DNA of 23,663 nt, taken from NCBI GenBank assembly GCA_028693775.1, contig JAQUUS010000002.1, positions 1 through 23,663 on the forward strand, in the 5' to 3' direction. This stretch comes from Alphaproteobacteria bacterium (lineage in GTDB: Bacteria; Pseudomonadota; Alphaproteobacteria; UBA9219). Below the pieces are notes generated by a model. It was not told the DNA's origin and ran no database searches. It worked only from the letters and a program-made list of their open reading frames with translations. This document shows positions 8,125 to 14,787 of the stretch, piece by piece. Position 1 is the stretch's first letter. Each line of letters starts with the position of its first letter. The position numbers and the translations under genes were made by a program.

Positions 8125-9057
8125 ATGATGACGCGACTGTGCCGTGTCTTGGCCGCAGCTTTCGAAAAAGCGGCCCAGAGTCTTTCCGAAAGAGTCCCGC
8201 CCGCCGAAGTGCACTATTACTTCGTGAGGCACGGCGAAAGCGAAGCGAACGTCGAAAAAGAAGTCTCGAAAAGCAAGGCGGACAACGCCATTCGGCTGAC
8301 CCCTCAGGGGCGCGCGCAAGCGGACGAAGCCGGGAAGTTCCTTGCGGACTATCTCAAGAAGCAAAAGGAAAGCGTCGGCGCCGGGGCGTTCGGAAAAATC
8401 CGGGTTTACCACAGCTCGTTCTACCGCGCGCGCGAAACGGCGCGGTACGTCATCTACCGTCTCGGCGAGAATTTTTCGCATTTCCCCGGTGGCGACGATC
8501 TGAGCTACCGCGAGAACATTTTTCTGTTCGAGCAGAAAGCGGGGCTCTACGACGGCTTTTCGCCGAAAGACTACCTCTTGGTAGACCCTGTTCATGCGAA
8601 GGACTATGTGAAGTTTCAGGACAACTACGGCCTTGTGTACGCGCAGCCGCCGCTGGGCGAGAGCCAGATCGACACAATCGTGCGGACGCAGCATTTTTTT
8701 CACAAGACGTTCCGGGACGCGCGGCGGAAAAACGTCCGGCATGTCGTAGTGATCAGCCACGGGGTAACGATCCGGTCGATGGTGAACGAACTGATGGAAT
8801 ATCCGGCCGAATGGCTTGTGAGCGAGAAAGCGCCGCAAAACTGCTGGATCAGATACATCCACGGGAACGACAGGACCGGATACGCCGACGAAGGATATAT
8901 TTTCGGAAAAGACGCGCCGAAAGGGGAGCCGAAGGCGACGCAAAAAGCGAGGGCCGGAGGGGAGAACGTCTATATGCTCAAGCCTGAAAAACCGGGCAAA
9001 GACGTCCTGAACGGGGACATCAAGCTGATCGATCCGTATTCGAAGCCTGGGCCCTGA
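8125..9057 (+). CDS. Histidine phosphatase superfamily protein (phosphoglycerate mutase-like)
   Basis: 310 aa. The phosphohistidine motif FVRHGES is at about 33-39 (His36). The second arginine segment SSFYRARETA lies at about 98-107, and the second catalytic histidine is in VVISHG near 208, the standard order of the branch-1 histidine phosphatase fold. The N-terminal 30 residues before the first strand and a C-terminal tail of about 60 residues rich in Lys, Gly and Pro are extra to the core fold. Large inserts in the middle (about 130-180) make it longer than cofactor-dependent phosphoglycerate mutase or SixA, so the substrate cannot be named. The ATG at 8125 has AGGG upstream; the in-frame TTG at 8098 is rejected. 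It sits between the two paralogs A and B. Confidence 0.85.
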   Translation: MMTRLCRVLAAAFEKAAQSLSERVPPAEVHYYFVRHGESEANVEKEVSKSKADNAIRLTPQGRAQADEAGKFLADYLKKQKESVGAGAFGKIRVYHSSFYRARETARYVIYRLGENFSHFPGGDDLSYRENIFLFEQKAGLYDGFSPKDYLLVDPVHAKDYVKFQDNYGLVYAQPPLGESQIDTIVRTQHFFHKTFRDARRKNVRHVVVISHGVTIRSMVNELMEYPAEWLVSEKAPQNCWIRYIHGNDRTGYADEGYIFGKDAPKGEPKATQKARAGGENVYMLKPEKPGKDVLNGDIKLIDPYSKPGP

Positions 9058-9064
9058 ACCGGCT

Positions 9065-9072
9065 ATGGTTAA
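9065..9072. promoter_or_regulatory. ATGGTTAA octamer upstream of protein B
   Basis: Exact copy of the octamer seen at 7326, again within CTATGGTTAA, about 95 bases upstream of the start of the paralogous gene at 9166. A CtrA half-site-like element; role inferred. Confidence 0.35.
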
Positions 9073-9093
9073 GAAAATAAGGTTTGTAGTTTG

Positions 9094-9127
9094 AGCGCGG
9101 ATTTTTTATGCTACGCGCGCTTTTTTT
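9094..9127 (+). terminator. Probable Rho-independent terminator after the phosphatase gene
   Basis: AGCGCG (9094-9099) pairs with CGCGCT (9116-9121) over a 16-base loop, and the stem runs into seven T (9121-9127). The loop is long and the stem only six pairs, so strength is uncertain, but position and T-run are right. It would separate the phosphatase transcript from B-map. Confidence 0.45.
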
Positions 9128-9165
9128 CGATAGAAGCTGATAATTATTAATGCGAGGCCGAAGCC

Positions 9166-9858
9166 ATGGCTCAAACATACGCACAAAAAGCGCCCTTCAA
9201 CGACTGGTGGTATTGGTCTGAATGCCTTGTAAAAAGGCTGCGGACGATGGGCGAACTGTACTCCGAGAACGGCGAGATCGAACGCGGGGAGCAAGCCAAG
9301 GACTGGGCGAAGCGCCTGAAAGACAACTGCATGACTCCCATCATGGCGGCGCGCAAGGGAATGAAAACCGACGAGCAGAAAGCGGAAGTGAAAAAGCTCG
9401 AGGAAAGCGCGATCTTTTCTGCGGCTGAAATGTTCCGCGAGCTTCTGGTGAATTTGCCGTTCATGTCGGCGGCTGTGCAGGAGTTTCTGGGCGTCGATTA
9501 TAACGACTGCAAATGGGAAGATCCCTCCGAGCGGAAAGAAGAGATTGACGAAGACACGGGCCTTGCCGTCCGCAAAAAGAAAAAGAAAGGCTCCGGCGAC
9601 CAGCGTGTGACGGAATTGTTCTGGGGCCCGAAGGCGCGTCAGGACGAAGGCATCCGCAGCGGAAAGATCGAAGACGGGGGCCTTCCCGGCATTTTGTACA
9701 ACATGCTGATGGCCGAAAAAACGTCGTCGAGCCGTGCGCCGACCGAATACGGCCAAACGATGCTTGCGTCTGCGGTTCAGTCGAATCTTGCGACATCGAT
9801 GAACCAGATGGAAAAACTGGGCGTGCAAGTGAATTTCAAGCCCGGAAGCTCGATGTAA
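9166..9858 (+). CDS. Uncharacterised protein B, 230 aa, paralog of protein A
   Basis: Function unknown. The ATG has GAGG with an 8-base spacer. It is soluble and helix-rich, opening with a Trp-rich NDWWYWSECLVKRL segment (about 12-25). The shared core with protein A is MFRELLVNLPFMSAAVQEFL (about 88-107) and TELFWG...EGIRSG...GGLPGIL (about 147-175). Between them B carries a charged insert including an eight-residue Arg/Lys run (about 136-143) absent from A. The C-terminus is Gln/Ser/Met-rich without a recognised signal. The stop is only 2 bases before the map ATG, so the two are probably one transcript with coupled translation. No known partner of methionine aminopeptidase looks like this. 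Confidence 0.82.
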   Translation: MAQTYAQKAPFNDWWYWSECLVKRLRTMGELYSENGEIERGEQAKDWAKRLKDNCMTPIMAARKGMKTDEQKAEVKKLEESAIFSAAEMFRELLVNLPFMSAAVQEFLGVDYNDCKWEDPSERKEEIDEDTGLAVRKKKKKGSGDQRVTELFWGPKARQDEGIRSGKIEDGGLPGILYNMLMAEKTSSSRAPTEYGQTMLASAVQSNLATSMNQMEKLGVQVNFKPGSSM

Positions 9859-9860
9859 CG

Positions 9861-10682
9861 ATGCAGGAAGAAATCACAGAGCGCGAAGAAGACGAAAACG
9901 CAATTCCCATTCACCCCGAAGCCGATTTCGAAGCCATGAGGAAAGCAGGCCGTCTGGCCGCCGACCTCCTCGACTACATCACGCCCTATGTCGTGCCCGG
10001 CGCGCGTACGGGAGATTTGGACGACATGCTCGACAAGTTCACGCGGGATCGCGGCGCGGTCTCGGCCTGTCTGGGCTATCGCGGCTATCCGCGTGCGACA
10101 TGCCTGTCGATCAACCACGTCGTCTGCCACGGCATCCCCGGAGACAAAACGCTCGAAGAAGGCGACATCGTCAACATCGACGTGACCCCCAAGCTTGACG
10201 GATGGCACGGGGATTCGAGCCGGATGTATTGCGTCGGCGAGCGGGTCAGCCTGCGGGCGCGCCGTCTCGTGGATATCACTTATGAATGCCTGATGCTCGG
10301 CATCGCGATGGTCAAGCCGGGCGCGACGCTGGGCGACGTCGGCCATGCGATCCAGAAGCACGCGGAAGACGCGGGTTTTTCGGTCGTGCGCGACTTCTGC
10401 GGACACGGAACGGGCAAAACGTTCCATTGCCAGCCGTCCGTTTTGCATTTTGGAATGCCGGGCACGGGCGTTGTCCTGCAAAAAGGAATGATCTTTACCA
10501 TCGAGCCGATGATCAACGCCGGGAAATACGGCGTGAAGGTTCTGTCCGACGGATGGACGGCGGTGACGAAAGACAAATCGCTGTCGGCGCAGTTCGAGCA
10601 CACGATCGGCGTAACGGACGACGGCTGCGAAATATTCACCCTGTCGCCGAAAGGGCTGCACAGGCCTCCCTACGCCGTGTAA
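9861..10682 (+). CDS. map: Methionine aminopeptidase, type I
   Basis: 273 aa. It removes the initiator methionine from nascent proteins after deformylation. All five metal ligands of the pita-bread fold are present: Asp107 (NIDVT), Asp118 (HGDSSRMY), His182 (GHGTG), Glu215 (TIEPM) and Glu246 (QFEHT). The substrate-binding His90 is in VVCHGIPG. There is no N-terminal zinc-finger extension, and the first 20 residues are acidic, as in bacterial type I enzymes with a short tail. The start follows the stop of protein B by two bases. mnmA begins 33 bases downstream on the same strand, so B-map-mnmA may be co-transcribed. Confidence 0.97.
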   Translation: MQEEITEREEDENAIPIHPEADFEAMRKAGRLAADLLDYITPYVVPGARTGDLDDMLDKFTRDRGAVSACLGYRGYPRATCLSINHVVCHGIPGDKTLEEGDIVNIDVTPKLDGWHGDSSRMYCVGERVSLRARRLVDITYECLMLGIAMVKPGATLGDVGHAIQKHAEDAGFSVVRDFCGHGTGKTFHCQPSVLHFGMPGTGVVLQKGMIFTIEPMINAGKYGVKVLSDGWTAVTKDKSLSAQFEHTIGVTDDGCEIFTLSPKGLHRPPYAV

Positions 10683-10715
10683 GATAAAAGCCGCTAAAAC
10701 GACGAAAGATTTCAA

Positions 10716-11795
10716 ATGCCGAACGGTGATCCCAAAGGAATGCGCATAGCGGTTGCCATGTCCGGCGGCGTTGACAGCAGCGTGGCGGCTTTGCTTCTGA
10801 AAGAACAGGGCTACGACATTGTCGGGGTGACGTTGCTGCTCACTCCGGGCTGCGGCAAAGAGCCTGCCTATGCGGCGGATGCGCGCCGTGTCGCCGAAGC
10901 GCTGGGAATTTCTCATCGTATCGTGGATGCGCAAGCCGAGTTCTCCCGCGAGATTGTCGAAAGCTTCGCCGACACCTACCTGTGCGGCCAAACGCCTCTG
11001 CCGTGCGCGCTGTGCAACAAAAAAATCAAATTCGGAAGGCTGATGAGCGAGGCGCGCGCCCTTGGCGCGGAAGCGCTGGCGACGGGCCACTACGCGCGCC
11101 GCCCGATTGGTGCAAAAGGCCCCGAGCTTCACGCCGCCGCCGAAGAACGGCGCGACCAAAGCTATTTCCTGTTTGGCCTGACGCAAGAGCAACTGACCTT
11201 CGCCCGTTTCCCCCTGAGCGAGATGAGCGGCAAGGCCGAAACACGCAAACTCGCGGAGCAAGCGGGCCTGCCCGTGGCGCAGAAGCCCGACAGCCAGGAC
11301 ATCTGCTTTGTGCCGAACGGCGACTACGCCGCAACGGTGGAACGCCTGAGACCCGGAAAGATTTTGCCTGGTGAGATCGTGGACGAAAAAGGAACCGTGC
11401 TCGGCCGCCATCGCGGCATCGTCCATTTCACGGTCGGCCAGCGGCGCGGCATCAACCTGTCGGCTCGTGCGGGCGAAAACAACGAGCCGTTGTTCGTCCT
11501 GAGGCTGGATGCGGAGCATAACCGTGTCGTCGTCGGCCCGCGCGAAGCTCTGGCGCAGCGCACGGTTCGCCTGAGAGACATGAACTGGCTTGGCGATCCC
11601 GTGCCTGCCGAAGGAATTCAAATCAAGGCGAAGCTGCGTTCGGCGCAAGCGCCCGTCCTCGCGACGTTTCGTATGGAAGAGGGGGCCGGAATTCTCGCCT
11701 TGGCCGAGCCTGTCTACGGCGTTGCCCCCGGGCAAGCCGGAGTGATCTACGACGGCACGCGAGTGCTCGGCGGCGGCTGGATCGAACAAGCCTAA
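10716..11795 (+). CDS. mnmA: tRNA-specific 2-thiouridylase MnmA
   Basis: 359 aa. It makes the 2-thiouridine at wobble position 34 in tRNA-Lys, -Glu and -Gln. The ATP pyrophosphatase loop SGGVDSS is at 16-22. The catalytic cysteines are visible as Cys100 (in LPCALCNKKIKFG) and Cys197 (in PDSQDICFVPNG), 97 residues apart as in E. coli (Cys102/Cys199). ATGHYARR near 122-129 and GQRRGI in the C-terminal part are also typical. The C-terminal beta-barrel domain is complete. Its stop codon overlaps the stop of the opposite-strand gene by four bases (11792-11795), so there is no room for a terminator between them. Confidence 0.97.
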   Translation: MPNGDPKGMRIAVAMSGGVDSSVAALLLKEQGYDIVGVTLLLTPGCGKEPAYAADARRVAEALGISHRIVDAQAEFSREIVESFADTYLCGQTPLPCALCNKKIKFGRLMSEARALGAEALATGHYARRPIGAKGPELHAAAEERRDQSYFLFGLTQEQLTFARFPLSEMSGKAETRKLAEQAGLPVAQKPDSQDICFVPNGDYAATVERLRPGKILPGEIVDEKGTVLGRHRGIVHFTVGQRRGINLSARAGENNEPLFVLRLDAEHNRVVVGPREALAQRTVRLRDMNWLGDPVPAEGIQIKAKLRSAQAPVLATFRMEEGAGILALAEPVYGVAPGQAGVIYDGTRVLGGGWIEQA

Positions 11796-12505
11796 ATTCC
11801 GGGACCGTCTTTTCCGTTCAATTGCGAGCGAAGCCAGCGCATGACGGCGTCTTCGCGCGAAGCCTCGCGATCCGGCGCGTTCTCCAGAAAATGCCGGACG
11901 CACAGGCTGTTATTGGCTGCGAATTCCTTTGGAATGGCGATCATCGGCCCGACGTTCTCGGCGCCGAAGATATCCGAAAGAAACTCCTGCCACGTTTCGA
12001 CTTCGTATTTGTCGAAGCCGACAATAAAAGCCTTTTCGTCGCGATACATGATGCCGCGAAGCTCGCGGTCTTCGTTGTCAGTGTTTTCCTGAAGATGCTT
12101 TTTCAGCTCTCCCCATTCGTCCGATCCGCAATTCCTGAGGCAAAAGCCGAAAGCGCAAGTGTCCTCGATTTTTGTGGGCGCATCGCGAAATCTCTGAGCG
12201 TTCAGGAAGAGAACGCATTTTTTGTTATTTTCGAGAGCCGACGGCGGAATCTCGCTCAGCGGCCCGATGTTCTGCGGCCCGAACGAGACCGCAAGCCTGT
12301 CGCGAAAGCGTTCGATCTCGTCCTTGTCCGAAGCCACGAAGCAAGCGCCGTCAAAGCGGGTAAAAATGCCGCGAACGGCAGGGCGCGCGCCGCGTGCGAA
12401 ATACTCGAGATCGGCCTTGATGGTCATGAACTCTTCGTATTCGCAGTCCGGAACGCAAAAGCCGAAGGTTTGAGGTGCGCTGCAAGAAGAAGGCGAATGT
12501 CCCAT
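11792..12505 (-). CDS. Uncharacterised protein made of two tandem repeats, 237 aa
   Basis: Function unknown. The start is the ATG at 12505, ten bases after the hpnA stop; longer upstream reading runs backwards through hpnA and is not credible. The protein is an internal duplication of a domain of about 90 residues, copies at about 14-102 and 119-207, in the same register (offset 105) without gaps. Conserved in both: FGFC-x3-C (14-21, 119-126), RGI (45, 150), FG-x2-N-x-GP (75-82, 180-187), IP (86, 191) and a Cys (97, 202). The CxxxC pairs may bind metal or form disulfides; no signal peptide is visible, so cytoplasmic metal binding is more likely. It ends in a basic amphipathic tail. Probably in an operon with hpnA (same strand, 10-base gap). 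Confidence 0.8.
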   Translation of the reverse strand: MGHSPSSCSAPQTFGFCVPDCEYEEFMTIKADLEYFARGARPAVRGIFTRFDGACFVASDKDEIERFRDRLAVSFGPQNIGPLSEIPPSALENNKKCVLFLNAQRFRDAPTKIEDTCAFGFCLRNCGSDEWGELKKHLQENTDNEDRELRGIMYRDEKAFIVGFDKYEVETWQEFLSDIFGAENVGPMIAIPKEFAANNSLCVRHFLENAPDREASREDAVMRWLRSQLNGKDGPGI

Positions 12506-12515
12506 TAAAAGAAGC

Positions 12516-13508
12516 CTAGCAATACCATTGTTCCTGAAACCACTCGATTGCCTCCAGAAGAGCCTCGCGAGCGGGCCTGTGCACATAGCCGAGATCGTTT
12601 TCGGCCTTTGCCGAAGAGAACCACATTTTCTTTTCCGACATGCGCAAGGCATCGACAGTAATGAGCGGCTTCCACCCTGTGAGCCGTGCGATGAACTCCA
12701 TGGCGTAAGCGATTGGATAAAGAGGCGTGCGCGGAAGCTTGATCTTCGGAGGCGCATGTCCGCCGATTTCTGCGATAGCGGTAAGGATCTCGCTCAAGGA
12801 CATATTGTCGCCGCCGAGAATGTAGCGTTCGCCGATTTTCCCTCTTTCGAGAGCGAGAAGATGGCCTTCCGCAACGTCGTCGACATGAACGACATTAAGC
12901 CCCGTATCGACATAAGCGGGCATCAAGCCCTGCATGGCGTTGACAATGATCTGGCCGGTAGGCGTAGGCTTGATGTCGCGAGGCCCGATAGGCGTCGAAG
13001 GATTGACGATAACGGCAGGAAGCCCATAGTGATCGATGAGGCGCTTGACCTCTTCCTCTGCGCGGAACTTCGACTGCTTGTAAACGCCGACCATGTCGTT
13101 ATAGGAAACGGGCGTATCTTCGGAGGAAGAAGAGCCGTCTCCGCGAAGGCCCAGAGTGGCGACGGAACTCGTATAAACGATGCGTTCGATATTTGCATCG
13201 AGCGCGGCCTGCATGAGCGCGGAGGTGCCCTCGATGTTGGTGCGGTTCATGTCGGCCGGATCCGGCACCCAGATTCTGTAATCTGCGGCGGTATGAATGA
13301 GATAACGGCAATCCTTGAGGGCATGCCGATAGGATTCTGGATCCGTGAGATTGCCCTCGACGAGATCGATAGCGAGATCCTCGACATTGCTGCGATTGCT
13401 GTCGGGGCGAACGAGGGCGCGCAAATTGAACCCCCGGTCGAGGATTCTGCGTGCGATGGAGGCTCCGATAAAACCGGTGGATCCGGTAAGGAAGATGGTG
13501 TCAGACAT
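12516..13508 (-). CDS. hpnA: Hopanoid-associated sugar epimerase, NAD-dependent
   Basis: 330 aa, extended short-chain dehydrogenase fold. The NAD-binding loop TGSTGFIG is at 8-15. The catalytic triad is Ser114/115 with Tyr143 and Lys147 (YKQSK). The C-terminal half carries the features of the HpnA group: NVVHVDDVAEGHLLALERGKIGERYILGG (about 205-233) and LPRTPLYPIAYAMEF. HpnA is a conserved companion of hopanoid biosynthesis genes and is thought to act on sugar-like precursors; its exact reaction is not settled. No other hopanoid gene is in this window, so the assignment is by sequence family. Its upstream region is shared with the divergent gene at 13686 and contains a perfect CtrA-type box 49 bases before the ATG. 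Confidence 0.9.
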   Translation of the reverse strand: MSDTIFLTGSTGFIGASIARRILDRGFNLRALVRPDSNRSNVEDLAIDLVEGNLTDPESYRHALKDCRYLIHTAADYRIWVPDPADMNRTNIEGTSALMQAALDANIERIVYTSSVATLGLRGDGSSSSEDTPVSYNDMVGVYKQSKFRAEEEVKRLIDHYGLPAVIVNPSTPIGPRDIKPTPTGQIIVNAMQGLMPAYVDTGLNVVHVDDVAEGHLLALERGKIGERYILGGDNMSLSEILTAIAEIGGHAPPKIKLPRTPLYPIAYAMEFIARLTGWKPLITVDALRMSEKKMWFSSAKAENDLGYVHRPAREALLEAIEWFQEQWYC

Positions 13509-13556
13509 GAGTGTTTGCCGTTTAAAAAATCAACGCACTATAGTTGCAAAAGCGCC

Positions 13557-13571
13557 TTAAGGTAGCGTTAA
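13557..13571. promoter_or_regulatory. CtrA-type box TTAA-N7-TTAA between hpnA and the membrane-paralog pair
   Basis: TTAA (13557-13560), seven bases, TTAA (13568-13571): the exact consensus spacing of a CtrA site. It lies 49 bases upstream of hpnA and 115 bases upstream of the gene at 13686. A further TTAACCAT octamer is at 13589-13596. Either or both divergent units could be controlled. Confidence 0.6.
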
Positions 13572-13588
13572 GCGAGAGCGGACGCAAA

Positions 13589-13596
13589 TTAACCAT
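13589..13596. promoter_or_regulatory. TTAACCAT octamer, CtrA half-site-like
   Basis: Exact TTAACCAT, 18 bases downstream of the full TTAA-N7-TTAA box in the same divergent promoter region and about 90 bases before the membrane-paralog pair. The pairing of a full and a half site in one promoter region strengthens the case for CtrA control here. Confidence 0.4.
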
Positions 13597-13611
13597 AAAG
13601 AGAGGAATTTC

Positions 13612-13719
13612 ATGGGGATAGCCAGAAAAGGCGGTTCCAAAAATCCACGAGAGGTGCTTAACTTGCCCCAAGAGATGGGGACAACATGGGCTTTTTCGAT
13701 CATTACAAAAAAGGCATGA
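13612..13719 (+). CDS. Possible short leader ORF, 35 codons
   Basis: ATG at 13612 has GAGG with a 6-base spacer. The frame encodes 35 residues beginning MGIARKGGSK and ending in TGA at 13717-13719, overlapping the start of the next gene (13686) in a different frame. It could be a leader peptide coupled to that gene or a chance ORF. No protein family is recognised. Confidence 0.25.
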   Translation: MGIARKGGSKNPREVLNLPQEMGTTWAFSIITKKA

Positions 13720-14141
13720 AAGAGATCGATCCGATCTTTCAGGCCATGGAAACAAAAAACGACAATTACGTCAAACTGACCTACGCCGAAGACAAACGAC
13801 TGAAAAACGAGTCTGCCCTGAAAAGGCAAGTCATCCTCATGTGGGGGTTGGGCTACGGCCTCAACGAAGCTCTCTTTTTCGGGGTAACGGTCGGCGTGAT
13901 GGATCTGCCCATACGCACCGTGGCGATAGGGATGGGGATGCTTGGGCTTATCGGTGCCTTTAAGACCTCGGTTGTGATGAGCCATGTAAAGAAAACCGCA
14001 AAATATTATCAGCTTCGTGGCGAAAGGCCGATCGAACCTGTGCCCTATATTTTTTACAACAGGGTTTCCGAAGCGCGCATAGCCGAGCGCAGAAAAGAAC
14101 CGCCAAAGAGGAAATTCGAGCAGCCAATACCGTTTATTTAA
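13686..14141 (+). CDS. Small two-helix membrane protein C, paralog of the next gene
   Basis: 151 aa, function unknown. GGGG with a 5-base spacer precedes the ATG. Two hydrophobic segments (about 48-72 and 77-98) should form a membrane hairpin, with both charged ends on the same side, probably the cytoplasm. The N-terminal part has YVKLTYAED (about 28-36); after the helices comes KYYQLRGERPIEPV (about 106-119) and a basic tail with VSEARIAERR. The protein encoded 22 bases downstream shows the same order: YV-LT, a hydrophobic pair, Y-L-RGERP, VS-x2-RI-x2-R. They are a tandem duplication that has diverged strongly. The upstream region carries a CtrA-type box and half-site. Confidence 0.8.
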   Translation: MGFFDHYKKGMKEIDPIFQAMETKNDNYVKLTYAEDKRLKNESALKRQVILMWGLGYGLNEALFFGVTVGVMDLPIRTVAIGMGMLGLIGAFKTSVVMSHVKKTAKYYQLRGERPIEPVPYIFYNRVSEARIAERRKEPPKRKFEQPIPFI

Positions 14142-14163
14142 CCTGAACGAAGGGGATAAAAAA

Positions 14164-14661
14164 ATGACAAACGGCGCGAAAAAGGAATTCGAATACAAAG
14201 AAGCCCCCTTGCCGACAGGCAGAGTATCGCAGTGGCTCTCGAACTGGAAGATCTGCTCCAAACTGCTCGAAACGCCCAAAAGCCGGTATGTGGCGCTGAC
14301 AGCCGGTGAGATCGAAGCTTTGGGGCGTCAGAAAGCGCGCGCAACGAAGGAAGCCCTTGCGTTAGGCGCGGAGACCGGGGCTCTGGGTTTGCTCTATCTG
14401 GTCTTCCACAATTTTTCCGATATATCTCCGAATCTGGCGGCAGGATTGGGCGCCGTGTTCATTGCAGAGAACGTCCGCTACCACTACTTTGCGGCAAAGG
14501 ATCAAAACCGAGCGGCGCGATATCTTCTGGAGCGCGGCGAGCGTCCCGTCGGAAACGTAACGAAAATTCTGGATTATCCGGTCTCCCCAGAACGGATCTC
14601 AGCCCGCGACCGTCAAAGCGTGTCCGTGGGCAAAGCGGAAGCCTTGGTTCCGGCATCCTGA
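14164..14661 (+). CDS. Small two-helix membrane protein D, paralog of the previous gene
   Basis: 165 aa, function unknown. AGGGG with an 8-base spacer gives the start. It repeats the layout of the preceding gene product: YVALT near residue 42, hydrophobic segments at about 67-82 and 88-105, then RYLLERGERPVGNV (about 119-132) and VSPERISARDR near the C-terminus. It lacks a signal peptide and looks like an inner-membrane hairpin with cytoplasmic ends. It is transcribed with the previous gene (22-base gap) and followed after 126 bases by rcdA, which has its own CtrA-type box. The conserved RGERP segment on the cytoplasmic side is the best candidate for a functional site. Confidence 0.8.
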   Translation: MTNGAKKEFEYKEAPLPTGRVSQWLSNWKICSKLLETPKSRYVALTAGEIEALGRQKARATKEALALGAETGALGLLYLVFHNFSDISPNLAAGLGAVFIAENVRYHYFAAKDQNRAARYLLERGERPVGNVTKILDYPVSPERISARDRQSVSVGKAEALVPAS

Positions 14662-14713
14662 GCGTAAGCGCATTTTCCTCCCTGATTTAGCTTTTAGGAA
14701 GTTTTCCAGCGGG

Positions 14714-14728
14714 TTAACTCCTTGTTAA
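14714..14728. promoter_or_regulatory. CtrA-type box TTAA-N7-TTAA upstream of rcdA
   Basis: TTAA (14714-14717), CTCCTTG, TTAA (14725-14728): exact consensus, 59 bases upstream of the rcdA ATG. It would allow a promoter whose -35 overlaps the box, the usual arrangement for CtrA-activated genes. rcdA is CtrA-dependent in Caulobacter; the same control here is inferred. Confidence 0.7.
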
Positions 14729-14787
14729 AGGCTTCTACACTTCTTTTTAAGGATAAAGCGTTAGCAAGAAGGGGAAAGGAACACGAT

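Noticed and set aside
7585..8943. 452-codon minus-strand frame across protein A and the phosphatase gene
   Set aside because: It spans two well-supported opposite-strand genes and the promoter-poor gap between them, with shadow-like composition.
9777..11903. Very long open frame on the minus strand (708 codons) across map and mnmA
   Set aside because: It lies antisense to two complete, motif-verified genes, its protein is Arg/His/Ala-rich low-quality sequence with no domain, and it arises from GC-biased third positions.
12506..12757. N-terminal extension of the two-repeat protein back to 12757
   Set aside because: The extension is read antisense-like through hpnA in another frame, with Arg/Ser-rich composition; the ATG at 12505 follows the hpnA stop directly.
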